DNA of 32,486 nt, from positions 1 to 32,486 of the forward strand of contig CAINXS010000044.1 in assembly GCA_903854995.1 (NCBI GenBank), in the 5' to 3' direction. A program made the translations under genes and the position numbers. This document shows, piece after piece, positions 14,201-21,513 of the stretch. Position 1 is the first letter of the stretch; every line of letters starts with the position of its first letter. This DNA is from Candidatus Moraniibacteriota bacterium. GTDB lineage: Bacteria > Patescibacteriota > Minisyncoccia > Moranbacterales > UBA1568. The notes under the pieces are model-generated. The model was not told the origin of the DNA. It searched no databases and was given only the letters and a program-made list of their open reading frames with translations.

Positions 14201-14315
14201 CGGAGGATTCGCCCCGCATGCGCGGGGCGCCCGGCGAATGCCCGGGCGAACCTGCGTAGAGTTGCCCCTAACGCGCTTTCCAAGCGCGCGCCTTCAACCA
14301 CTCGGCCACCTCTCC
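14201..14315 (-). pseudogene. Decayed second copy of tRNA-Ser(GGA)
   Basis: The first 69 nt (14315-14247) are identical to tRNA-Ser(GGA) from GGAGAGG through the variable arm to GCAGGTTCG. A 37-nt GC-rich palindromic insert follows inside the T loop. Then the tRNA resumes with AATC but lacks seven bases of the T stem and acceptor 3' strand, ending CTCCG. It cannot form the acceptor stem. A TTGTCC/GATATT promoter pair (14345-14317, 17 bp) sits so close that transcription would begin inside it. Confidence 0.85.
14210..14248. repeat. REP-like double-hairpin insertion in the pseudo-tRNA
   Basis: Two back-to-back stems, CGCCCCGC-ATGC-GCGGGGCG and CGCCCGG-CGAATGC-CCGGGCG, interrupt the T loop. Compared with the intact tRNA the break is exact, with CG present at both edges, possibly a 2-bp target duplication. 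The ATTCGCCGGG vocabulary resembles the repeat at 12702-12785. Confidence 0.7.
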
Positions 14316-14410
14316 AAATATCAGATATCAGCTAACAATGGACAATAAACAGGAAGCAGGGGCCATTTCCAATTTCAAAGCCTTCCCTCCTCCTGTTCTA
14401 GAAGCTAAAA

Positions 14411-14447
14411 GAAGCTTTCGCAGCTTTTTGAAGCTCTGCGAAGCTTC
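14411..14447 (-). terminator. Terminator of pyk
   Basis: On the minus strand GAAGCTTCGCAG pairs with CTGCG(A)AAGCTTC, followed by TTTTAGC. It begins 21 bases past the pyk stop. Confidence 0.7.
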
Positions 14448-14467
14448 ACGCTCCCCAGGAATCAAGC

Positions 14468-15898
14468 CTAGCGTATTTCCCGGATTCCGACAAGGCGCAT
14501 CATATCGCGGTTGCCGGGCACGCGTCCGAGGAATACGACCGTCTGATCACCTGCCGCAAGGATTCCGTCTTCCTTGGCCGAATCGACCATTTTGTCGATG
14601 AAGCTGTCGAGATCCTTGTCTCCCTCGAACAGGTACGGGCGCACACCCCAGACAAGCGCCATGCGATCATAGGTTCGACGGTCGTTCGTCGCGACCAAGA
14701 TACCCGTATCCGGTCGGAAATGGGATGCGAGCTTGGCGGTGAATCCGCTCATGGAAAGCAGCAGGATCGCCTTGGTCTCGAAACTCTTGGCCAGCTCGTA
14801 CACGCTCCGGATCAATGTGGCGTATTCGGAATGGATATTCAGGTCCAAGGCGTCATACACGTCGTCAAACGGCGACTCTTCGGTCCTTGTGATGATTTCG
14901 CGCATCATGGAAACGGTCTCCGCAGGATACTTGCCCATAGCCGACTCTTCGGAAAGCATCACGGCATCCGCATGATCCACGACCGCATTCGTCACATCGC
15001 TCACCTCGGCGCGTGTCGGGATCGGCTGTTCCGTCATACTTTTCATCATCTGCGTCGCTACTATGACCGGCTTCACCGCCATAAGGCTTCGGCGGATGAT
15101 ATCCTTTTGCAGAAGTGTCACCTCGGACTCCGGCATTTCGATACCGAGGTCGCCGCGAGCCACCATGACCGCATCCGTCGCCTTGATGATCGCGTCGATG
15201 TTCTTGATCGCCTCCTTGCGCTCGATCTTGGAAACGATATCCGGCAGACGCGCCCCTTCGGGCAGCTCGGCCCGCATGACTTCACGGGCGCTCTCGATGT
15301 CCTGGGCCGACCCGACGAACGAAAGACCGACGAAATCGACTCCTTCCTTAAGGACGAACGACAGGTCTTTTCGGTCCTTTTCGGAAAGGATCGGCAGATC
15401 GAGTTTGGAATCAGGCAGATTCACGCCCTTGCGAGGACGTATCAGTCCATCGGTCTCCACTGTCGCGATAGCGTACCTCTCCTCCCTGCCCGTAACGGAA
15501 AGTCGGATCGTGCCGTCCTCGATGAGCACCTGATGTCCCGCCTCGAGCGGATCGGATATGCCGGCTATATCGAGGAAGACGGTCGCAAGATCCGAAGCGG
15601 AAAGTGTCTCCTTATGTCCGATATCGCTGACACGGACTGACTGTCCCGCCGCTACCGCGACTTCCGCATCGTTCCCGATGCGGATGCGGGGTCCCTGCAG
15701 ATCCGCCAGTATGCCTATCGGCTGATTCAGCTCCTGCGATATCTCCCGGACACGGTTTATGACATCGAGATGCCACGCATGTTCGTTGTGCGAGAAGTTG
15801 AGACGGACGACGTTCATTCCGGCCTCCGCGAGCGCCCGGAGCATCTCCTTGGATTCCGACGCCGGGCCGATGGTTGTGACGATTTTGGTGTTTTTCAT
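14468..15898 (-). CDS. pyk: Pyruvate kinase
   Basis: Pyruvate kinase transfers phosphate from phosphoenolpyruvate to ADP, the last ATP-yielding step of glycolysis. The 476-residue length is typical. Signatures: TKIVTTIGPAS at the start, VVRLNFSHNEH (Arg and Asn of the active site), DLQGPRIRIG, the catalytic Lys and metal Glu region IVSKIERKEAIKN, VMVARGDLGIEM, and ATQMMKSMTEQPIPTRAEVSDV. The B domain and the C-terminal allosteric-type domain are present. One departure is LSEESAMGKYP where many enzymes have SGETAxGxYP. It is monocistronic: a TATACT box at 15980-15975 lies upstream and a stem-loop terminator follows. Confidence 0.97.
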   Translation of the reverse strand: MKNTKIVTTIGPASESKEMLRALAEAGMNVVRLNFSHNEHAWHLDVINRVREISQELNQPIGILADLQGPRIRIGNDAEVAVAAGQSVRVSDIGHKETLSASDLATVFLDIAGISDPLEAGHQVLIEDGTIRLSVTGREERYAIATVETDGLIRPRKGVNLPDSKLDLPILSEKDRKDLSFVLKEGVDFVGLSFVGSAQDIESAREVMRAELPEGARLPDIVSKIERKEAIKNIDAIIKATDAVMVARGDLGIEMPESEVTLLQKDIIRRSLMAVKPVIVATQMMKSMTEQPIPTRAEVSDVTNAVVDHADAVMLSEESAMGKYPAETVSMMREIITRTEESPFDDVYDALDLNIHSEYATLIRSVYELAKSFETKAILLLSMSGFTAKLASHFRPDTGILVATNDRRTYDRMALVWGVRPYLFEGDKDLDSFIDKMVDSAKEDGILAAGDQTVVFLGRVPGNRDMMRLVGIREIR

Positions 15899-15974
15899 AG
15901 GAAAACGGTGTTAGGTATTCAATTTCGAACTGACAACATGGTGTCCGTAGAGACGGAGACAGCCCTACTCTACC

Positions 15975-16026
15975 AGTATAGCCTTCGAATGATGAAAAGA
16001 AAACCGCTCCGATATGGAGCGGCTTT
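15975..16026 (-). terminator. Terminator of the 16.0-kb gene overlapping the pyk promoter
   Basis: The stem CCGCTCC-ATATC-GGAGCGG (16022-16004) followed by TTTTCTTTTC ends the membrane-protein gene. TTTTCT of that tract (16003-15998) is exactly 17 bp from TATACT (15980-15975), the likely pyk promoter. Confidence 0.72.
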
Positions 16027-16043
16027 CGAACCGACATGAACTG

Positions 16044-16559
16044 CTAGTTCACGTACTTGTCCTTGACCTGGAAGAGGATGAACCACCCGATGATGGCACC
16101 GATGATTCCTCCGATGATGTTGAAGGAAAGGACATTGCCGACAAGACTCACGACGGTCGCATAGTACGTAAGTCTCCAACCCTTCTTCGTCCGACCGAAA
16201 AGGCCAGGAATAGCCATGATATCGATGACAAGCGAGATGGCCGCGAAGATGAGCGATATGAATGCCGCTATGCCGACATGCCCGGCGAGCATAGCGAACG
16301 GGGCAAGAAACGCTGACAGCCCGATTCCCGCAAGAATGACGGGCACCGCGATGATGGCACTCAGGATCAACAGGTACGGAACGATTTTCACGATCAGCTC
16401 CTTCCCGTTCGCCGGAATCGTGAACGGAGCCTTCGTCACCATATATTCGTCGAGGATCGCCTCGAGCTGGGCGAGGATGTTCTTCGCATCCGACGCCGCT
16501 CCGGTTTTCGCCTCTTCCGCCTTCGGCTCCGCAGCCTCCTGTTTCACTTCTTCGGTCAT
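16044..16559 (-). CDS. Multi-span membrane protein (hypothetical)
   Basis: A 171-residue protein with an acidic Ala/Glu-rich start (TEEVKQEAAEPKAEEAKTGA), an amphipathic helix, then four hydrophobic spans (IVPYLLILSAIIAVPVILAG, FAMLAGHVGIAAFISLIFAAISLVI, TYYATVVSLVGNVLSF, IIGGIIGAIIGWFILFQV) and a short basic end. I cannot assign a function; similar small Ile/Ala/Gly-rich membrane proteins are frequent in CPR genomes. It follows the DUF4258-like gene with a 10-base gap and is likely co-transcribed with it. Confidence 0.75.
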   Translation of the reverse strand: MTEEVKQEAAEPKAEEAKTGAASDAKNILAQLEAILDEYMVTKAPFTIPANGKELIVKIVPYLLILSAIIAVPVILAGIGLSAFLAPFAMLAGHVGIAAFISLIFAAISLVIDIMAIPGLFGRTKKGWRLTYYATVVSLVGNVLSFNIIGGIIGAIIGWFILFQVKDKYVN

Positions 16560-16569
16560 ATTTCGTTTA

Positions 16570-17061
16570 TTATCCGATTATTCCCTCCTCCTCAAAGATA
16601 CTCCCTTCCTCGATTTCACGCAAAATCTCGTCCGGGATCGGATTTCCGGCAGGACTTACCCCGGGATACCGCCAGGCGCTGATGACTCGCAGAGAGCCGT
16701 TAGCAGATAACAGATAACGGGAATCCCCGGATGCTGAGTTTTCTGCTTTCTGTTTCGTGTTAACTGATTTCTGTTGAACATACATCACCCATATCTCCTG
16801 GCTCCACGTCTCCTTTCCGTCTTTACGCCTCGTCGAGACCGGCTGCATCACGGCGACCGTATCCTTGGCAACCCCTTCCTGTATCCGCTTCGGATTCCGC
16901 ATGACCGTTCGGACCCGCTGTACCGACAGACCATACTGCTTCATCTTGTATTCGGCATGGCGCGTGAACGAAACACCTCCCCGAACCGTACGGTTCGGGG
17001 TGCCGCTCATTTTTCCGTGCCGCTCCCGGGCCATCTTGAGAAAATCCTGATAGTTCGGCAT
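16570..17061 (-). CDS. DUF4258-like protein with an in-frame spacer-like insertion
   Basis: The 163-residue protein carries a DUF4258/BrnT-like core: VSFTRHAEYKMKQYGLSVQR, then VRTVMRNPKRIQEG, TVAVMQPV and, after a gap, RVISAWRYPG. Proteins of this type are small RelE-fold-like domains, often toxin relatives, but no antitoxin partner is visible. Between WVMYVQQ and LRVISAW lie about 28 residues (from KSVNTKQKAE to LLSANGS) whose DNA resembles the AT-rich CAGATAACAGATAAC-type spacer seen between genes here. The reading frame survives. The C-terminus is acidic. The start at ATG 17061 is the first in frame. The family call is tentative. Confidence 0.65.
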   Translation of the reverse strand: MPNYQDFLKMARERHGKMSGTPNRTVRGGVSFTRHAEYKMKQYGLSVQRVRTVMRNPKRIQEGVAKDTVAVMQPVSTRRKDGKETWSQEIWVMYVQQKSVNTKQKAENSASGDSRYLLSANGSLRVISAWRYPGVSPAGNPIPDEILREIEEGSIFEEEGIIG

Positions 17062-17152
17062 ATCATCTACTCACAACTTACAACCGACGACTATCAACAA
17101 AAACGTATCGATATACATACAATGACAGCCGAACGTCGTAAGTTGTCAGTCA

Positions 17153-18055
17153 TCAGTAGTCAGTTGCATGTTCACCAAGAAGTGCCGCGATTCGCTCTTC
17201 GATCGGAGGATGGGTCATAAAAAGTTTCGCTCCCTTCCCTCCCTTGAACGGATTGGCGATATAGAGGTGTGCCGTGGCACGATTTGCCGCTTCAAGCGGT
17301 TCCGGATCCGCGGAAATCTTCCGTAATGCGGAGGCAAGACCTTCCGGATAGCGGGTCAGAAGAACTCCCGAGGCGTCAGCGACGAATTCGCGCTTACGTG
17401 ATATGGCCAGCTGTATGAGTGTCGCGGCAAGCGGGGCCAAAATGGACAGAATGATCGCTAGGACAAAGAATATCACCTGGAGCTGGCCATTTCCGTTGTC
17501 ATCGTCGCGATCCCGCCCGAACCAGAGCGAATTTCGAAACCAGTCCGCAAGAAGTGCGACGAAGCCGACCAAAATGACGACAACCGTCGAAATGAGCGTG
17601 TCCCGATTACCTATATGGGAGAGTTCATGAGCAGCCACGCCCTCGACCTCGGCTTTTTCAAGCCTTGAAAGGATGCCCGTCGTGAAACAGATCACCCCAT
17701 GTTCCGGATCGCGGCCGGTCGCGAACGCATTCATCGCCGTATCGTCGATGACATAGATCCGTGGCATGGGAAGCCCGGCCGTGATGGACAAGTTTTCCAC
17801 GACCCGAAACAACTCCTTATCGTCTTCGGGACCGATCTGCCTCGCGCCGCTCATGGAAAGCACGATCTTGTCGCTCCACCAGTATGAGCCGAAACTCATG
17901 ATGACCGAGAAAAGGACCGCTATCGGAAGGATACTCGGCATATCGAGTGCCTGCGCGAACACATATCCCGCGCCGATTACGATGACGAGAAATCCGGTAA
18001 GATAGACCCAGGTGAGACGACTGTTCCGATCGAAGCTGGTATAAATGGATGGCAT
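17153..18055 (-). CDS. htpX: HtpX-family membrane zinc protease (M48)
   Basis: HtpX removes misfolded membrane proteins. The 300-residue protein has two N-terminal spans (LTWVYLTGFLVIVIGAGYVF and SILPIAVLFSVIMSFGSYWW), the M48 zinc motif AAHELSHIGNRDT near residue 145 (HExxH), two more spans (TVVVILVGFVALLADWF, LQVIFFVLAIILSILAPLAAT), and the third zinc ligand region SRKREFVADASG. The C-terminus has FMTHPPIEERIAAL, also typical. Length and topology match the family. It lies 90 bases after lemA, the common lemA-htpX pair, but a hairpin separates the two. Its last codons and 3' flank consist of CTGACTACTGATGACTGAC-like repetitive DNA. Confidence 0.95.
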   Translation of the reverse strand: MPSIYTSFDRNSRLTWVYLTGFLVIVIGAGYVFAQALDMPSILPIAVLFSVIMSFGSYWWSDKIVLSMSGARQIGPEDDKELFRVVENLSITAGLPMPRIYVIDDTAMNAFATGRDPEHGVICFTTGILSRLEKAEVEGVAAHELSHIGNRDTLISTVVVILVGFVALLADWFRNSLWFGRDRDDDNGNGQLQVIFFVLAIILSILAPLAATLIQLAISRKREFVADASGVLLTRYPEGLASALRKISADPEPLEAANRATAHLYIANPFKGGKGAKLFMTHPPIEERIAALLGEHATDY

Positions 18056-18082
18056 ACGTGCGAAATAGGTGAAGAATAGGAA

Positions 18083-18104
18083 AAGAGGCGGGTAGTCGCC
18101 TCTT
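18083..18104 (-). terminator. Stem-loop between lemA and htpX
   Basis: AAGAGGCG-ACTACC-CGCCTCTT followed by TTCC on the minus strand forms an 8-bp perfect stem with a short T-run. It may attenuate read-through from lemA into htpX or stabilise the lemA mRNA 3' end. Confidence 0.5.
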
Positions 18105-18145
18105 CTTTATACTCGAAAATGAGAGTATTTTCCAGGGTGAAGCCC

Positions 18146-18700
18146 TTAGAATGCGACCTCGACCGGCTTCTTTGCCGCCTCTTCATCGAGCTCGAAGAAG
18201 TCCCGCTTCGGAAAACCGAGTCCCGATGCGACCAGATTCGTCGGGAATGACTGTATCTGCGTGTTGAAATCCCTAACATTCGCATTGTAAAAGCGGCGGG
18301 CGGACTGAATCTTGTTTTCCGTATCGGACAGCTCACGCTGCAATTCGAGAAAGTTCTGATTCGCCTTGAGATCGGGATAGTTCTCCGCGACCGCGAACAG
18401 GCTTTTCAGCGTGCCGGCAAGAGCGTTCTCCGCTTCCGCTTTCTCCTGCTGACTCCCGGCGTCCATCGCGCGAGTCCGTGCCTCGGTCACCTTCTCGAAT
18501 ACCCCGCTTTCATGAGCGGCATACCCCTTCACCGTGTTCACGAGATTCGGAATCAAGTCGTACCGGCGCTTGAGCTGCACATCGATATCGCTCCATGACT
18601 CGTCGGTCCGGTTCTTGAGCGTGACCAGACGGTTATAAACGACTACCCCCCACAACACGACAACAATAGCAACGATGGCAAATATGATCATATGGTTCAT
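18146..18700 (-). CDS. lemA: LemA-family protein
   Basis: A 184-residue LemA homologue: one N-terminal span (MIIFAIVAIVVVLWGVVVYN) and a long antiparallel helical bundle outside or at the membrane. Family signatures present are NRLVTLKNRTDESWSDIDVQLKRR, DLIPNLVNTVKGYAAHE, NYPDLKANQNFLELQ and ARRFYNANVRDFNT. The biochemical role of LemA is not settled; it is often encoded beside htpX, as here. A near-consensus promoter ends about 24 bases upstream, giving a short leader. Confidence 0.95.
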   Translation of the reverse strand: MNHMIIFAIVAIVVVLWGVVVYNRLVTLKNRTDESWSDIDVQLKRRYDLIPNLVNTVKGYAAHESGVFEKVTEARTRAMDAGSQQEKAEAENALAGTLKSLFAVAENYPDLKANQNFLELQRELSDTENKIQSARRFYNANVRDFNTQIQSFPTNLVASGLGFPKRDFFELDEEAAKKPVEVAF

Positions 18701-18723
18701 GTATCGGATAACCCCACGGGTAC

Positions 18724-18752
18724 AGTATACCAGGGAAACGCAATGGGTCCAA
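18724..18752 (-). promoter_or_regulatory. lemA promoter
   Basis: TTGGAC (18752-18747) and TATACT (18729-18724) lie exactly 17 bp apart on the minus strand. It is divergent from the UbiA-gene promoter on the other strand, about 40 bases away. Confidence 0.8.
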
Positions 18753-18771
18753 TTTCAGAAAGAAGTCTTCA

Positions 18772-18794
18772 AATTTATGAAAACCGTCTATAAT
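18772..18794 (+). promoter_or_regulatory. Candidate promoter of the UbiA-family gene
   Basis: A perfect TATAAT at 18789-18794 lies 29 bases before the ATG at 18823. No good -35 is seen at 17 bp (TCTTCA at about 18766), so activity may need other contacts. Confidence 0.5.
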
Positions 18795-18822
18795 AAGAAA
18801 GTTATAAGTCACATTTAGATTT

Positions 18823-20499
18823 ATGAGCAACAAATCAACCCTTCGTCGAGCGCTAAAACGACTCAATAAGGCAATTACCGATCTTTTTGAGGCGATAGAA
18901 GCGGCGCCCCTCACCCTCGGAGGTTTTGCGACGGCGTTCTTCGCCATCATTATCGTCCGAATCCTGATCGAGCTCGGGACGAATCTTTTCGGCTCTGAGC
19001 CGCTGAACTACATGCTCTACGAGTTCTCACATACGTTTTTGTTCTTTCTCTTCGCGTTCCTCCTTTTCTTACCTGTCGCGCGACTTGCCGGAGCCACATC
19101 ATGGTCTCGCGCCACGAATCTGCTCCTCGCCGGATTTCTCATCATCTGGACACCGCCGATTATCGACAAGATGATTTTCGGCGACCAGGCGTTCTGGAGC
19201 TTCTACCAGCTCGACGGACTTTCGGGACTTTTCTCCGGTTTTTTTCACTTTTTCGGAGGCAGACCGGACATAGGAATTACATACGGGGTCCGGTTCGAAG
19301 TCGCCGCCATGAGCATCGCTCTCGGTCTGTATTCGTTATTCCGCACCCGTAAACCGCTCCGCTCCGTCGGAATCGTCTTCTTGTCGTATCTCGTGTTCTA
19401 CATTCTCGGCACGTTTCCCTCCTATATCGCGATCGGCGCCCTGGCTTCCCGGCAGGGACTGTTCCACGTCACGGGCGCGGATATCGCCGGGTACATGCTC
19501 TCCACCAAAAAGTTTTTCGGGATGGAGATGGCAGATCCCCGAATGTCGCTCGGCTATCGCATGAGTCTCGTATACGCCATTTTGTCAGTTCTTTCCGTCG
19601 GCATACTCCTTTTTCATTCGTTCAGAAAGACATTCCTCGCCCTCCTCGGAAACGTACGATGGCCACAGGTCTTCTGGCATGGAGGCCTCCTCCTTCTCGG
19701 CGGATGCCTCGCCATGATCTATGCCGGTGCGGAACCCGACTTCAGACTCTTCGAAATCCTTTCCGTCATCGTCATGGTCATAGCCGTCGAAAGCGCGTGG
19801 CTTGCCTCCGTGATCGGCAACGACCTGACGGACCGCCATATCGACGCGATTACCAATCCGTCCCGCCCGTTGCCGGTTCGCTCCATATCGGAGTACCGAT
19901 ACCGTCATATTGGAATACTGTTCTTTTTCACCTCCATCCTGTTTTCCTCGATTGTCAGCATTAAAAGCATGCTGTTCCTCCTGGCCTATCAGGCGATTGC
20001 ATGGATATACTCCATGCCCCCACTCCGTCTCAAGCGGATACCTGTCGTCGCGACGGCGCTCTCGGCGGCGGCAGGAATCGCCGTCATGCTTGCCGGCTAC
20101 TCCGTCATCGCACCTGTTCCCACGATCAGCCCGGTTCCGCTTCCTCTGCTCGCGTTCCTTTTCGTCTGTTATGCGGCCACCATACCGCTCAAAGACTTCA
20201 AAGACATGAAGGGAGACAGACAAAACGGGGTATTCACCATTCCCGTCATACTCGGCGAAGAAAAAGCCCGGCTTTTTCTCGGCAGCGTCCTATTCGCATG
20301 CTATGTCGGCAGCCCAATCGCGCTGCATGATGCCGGCCTGTTCTTACCGGCCTTTCTCTTCGGATCACTCGCGTTCATGAGTATTCGGCGCGCGGGGAAA
20401 AAGAGTTCCCGTTGGGGTTCTTTCCGCTCACTTCCGGCATGGAATATGCTTTTCATCGCCCTGTACGGCATCTGCGTCGCACTCATCCTTCTTTCGTGA
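18823..20499 (+). CDS. UbiA-superfamily prenyltransferase fused to an N-terminal membrane domain
   Basis: The C-terminal half (about residues 310-558) is an intramembrane prenyltransferase of the UbiA superfamily. The first Asp-rich motif is GNDLTDRHIDAITNPSRPLP and the second is LKDFKDMKGDRQNGVFTIP; both bind Mg-diphosphate in this family, and around them are about eight spans. Family members attach isoprenoid chains to aromatic acceptors, glycerol phosphate or tetrapyrroles; the acceptor here cannot be told. Residues 1-300 form a separate hydrophobic domain of roughly seven or eight spans with no motif I recognise. At 558 residues the protein is about twice the usual UbiA length. It is monocistronic, with a TATAAT box upstream and a terminator downstream. 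Confidence 0.85.
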   Translation: MSNKSTLRRALKRLNKAITDLFEAIEAAPLTLGGFATAFFAIIIVRILIELGTNLFGSEPLNYMLYEFSHTFLFFLFAFLLFLPVARLAGATSWSRATNLLLAGFLIIWTPPIIDKMIFGDQAFWSFYQLDGLSGLFSGFFHFFGGRPDIGITYGVRFEVAAMSIALGLYSLFRTRKPLRSVGIVFLSYLVFYILGTFPSYIAIGALASRQGLFHVTGADIAGYMLSTKKFFGMEMADPRMSLGYRMSLVYAILSVLSVGILLFHSFRKTFLALLGNVRWPQVFWHGGLLLLGGCLAMIYAGAEPDFRLFEILSVIVMVIAVESAWLASVIGNDLTDRHIDAITNPSRPLPVRSISEYRYRHIGILFFFTSILFSSIVSIKSMLFLLAYQAIAWIYSMPPLRLKRIPVVATALSAAAGIAVMLAGYSVIAPVPTISPVPLPLLAFLFVCYAATIPLKDFKDMKGDRQNGVFTIPVILGEEKARLFLGSVLFACYVGSPIALHDAGLFLPAFLFGSLAFMSIRRAGKKSSRWGSFRSLPAWNMLFIALYGICVALILLS

Positions 20500-20527
20500 A
20501 GGACAAAACGATAGGCGTATCGACCGC

Positions 20528-20551
20528 AAAAGCCGGCTCAGGCCGGCTTTT
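20528..20551. terminator. Terminator between convergent UbiA-family gene and ksgA
   Basis: AAAAGCCGGC-TCAG-GCCGGCTTTT is followed by T's on the plus strand and by TTTTGCGG on the minus strand. It ends the prenyltransferase transcript and probably also ksgA. Confidence 0.88.
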
Positions 20552-20583
20552 TTACTGAGGTTTTTTCGACGGTCCGCCGGATG

Positions 20584-21405
20584 TCAATTTCCGGTTTCGT
20601 TCCGCATAGCCTCGACCTCCTCTGAAAGCGCGATCCAGTTCTCGACCGACAGTTCTTGCGCACGGACCAGGCGACCAAGCCCGATTCCGACGATCATTTC
20701 TTCGGCTTGTTTCCGCTCGATATGAAAAGCGGATGACAGATTGTTCGCGAGGGTCTTTCTCCTCGCGGCGAATCCGGCTCTCGCCGTGCGGAAAAGAATC
20801 CTATCCGTATCCTTCGAATACGGACGTTTTGGAACGAGCCTGATCACCGCGCTGTCAACCTTCGGCTCGGGAATGAAGGCGGATCGAGGCACAAACCGTT
20901 CCTTCGAAACGTCGGCGTAGTACTGTGCCATAAGCGAGAGGAGACTCATGTCGCCTGGCGCCGCGGAAAGTCGATCGGCTACCTCTTCTTGCACCATGAG
21001 CACCATCCTCTCCGGACGTATCGCCAAAGACAAGAGGAGACGGATGATCGGAGCGGTTATGTAATAGGGGATATTCGCGATGATCTTGTACTTTCCATCC
21101 TCGAAACCGGCGTCGCGAAGATAGGTGCCGAGATCCATGTCGAGGATATTCGCTTCCAATAAAGACAAGCCCTTGGATTCGCGAAAGGTCTCTCCGAGAC
21201 GGACGACCATGTCGTGATCGATCTCAACGGCGATCACGGATGCCACGCGTGCGAGCAGATGAGATGTGAGAGCACCCGTTCCCGGACCTATCTCAAGCAC
21301 CCGATCTTCCGATCCGAGGTCCGCGATTTCCAAAATCCCGTCGATGATGTCGGCATCGCGGAGGAAGTTCTGTCCGAGTGATTTTTTCGCCTTCACTTGT
21401 TCCAT
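20584..21405 (-). CDS. ksgA: 16S rRNA dimethyladenosine transferase KsgA (RsmA)
   Basis: KsgA dimethylates two adjacent adenines in the helix-45 loop of 16S rRNA and checks late small-subunit assembly. The 273-residue protein has the start KKSLGQNFLRD, the SAM motif I VLEIGPGTGALTSHLL, the acidic SAM ligand VIAVEIDHDM, the catalytic NIPYYITAPI near residue 112, and the C-terminal RNA-binding helical domain with FAARRKTLANNLSS. Length and motifs are standard. Directly upstream on the same strand is the G5/RlpA protein; ksgA next to a YabE-like gene is also known in Firmicutes. A TATACT box lies just before the ATG. Confidence 0.97.
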   Translation of the reverse strand: MEQVKAKKSLGQNFLRDADIIDGILEIADLGSEDRVLEIGPGTGALTSHLLARVASVIAVEIDHDMVVRLGETFRESKGLSLLEANILDMDLGTYLRDAGFEDGKYKIIANIPYYITAPIIRLLLSLAIRPERMVLMVQEEVADRLSAAPGDMSLLSLMAQYYADVSKERFVPRSAFIPEPKVDSAVIRLVPKRPYSKDTDRILFRTARAGFAARRKTLANNLSSAFHIERKQAEEMIVGIGLGRLVRAQELSVENWIALSEEVEAMRNETGN

Positions 21406-21513
21406 ATCTGTAGTATATATTGTGCCGAATCTTCATGGGATGAAACAAACGGAAGGTGAATGTGATACGAATATTTACGTTCTTATTTTTTTCACTTTTC
21501 TTTTCGTTTCCCG

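Noticed and set aside
14113-14301. ORF starting MVEGARLESALGATLRRF over the tRNA-Ser copies
   Set aside because: It is the well-known spurious translation of a tRNA-Ser gene; the DNA is explained by the tRNA and its decayed copy.
14076-14315. attL/attR pair of an integrated element at tRNA-Ser
   Set aside because: The duplicated part is the 5' portion of the tRNA, only about 85 bases away, and no integrase lies between; a tandem duplication explains it better.
14720-15640. 306-codon plus-strand frame over pyk
   Set aside because: It lies entirely opposite pyruvate kinase, has no family features, and reflects codon bias on the other strand.
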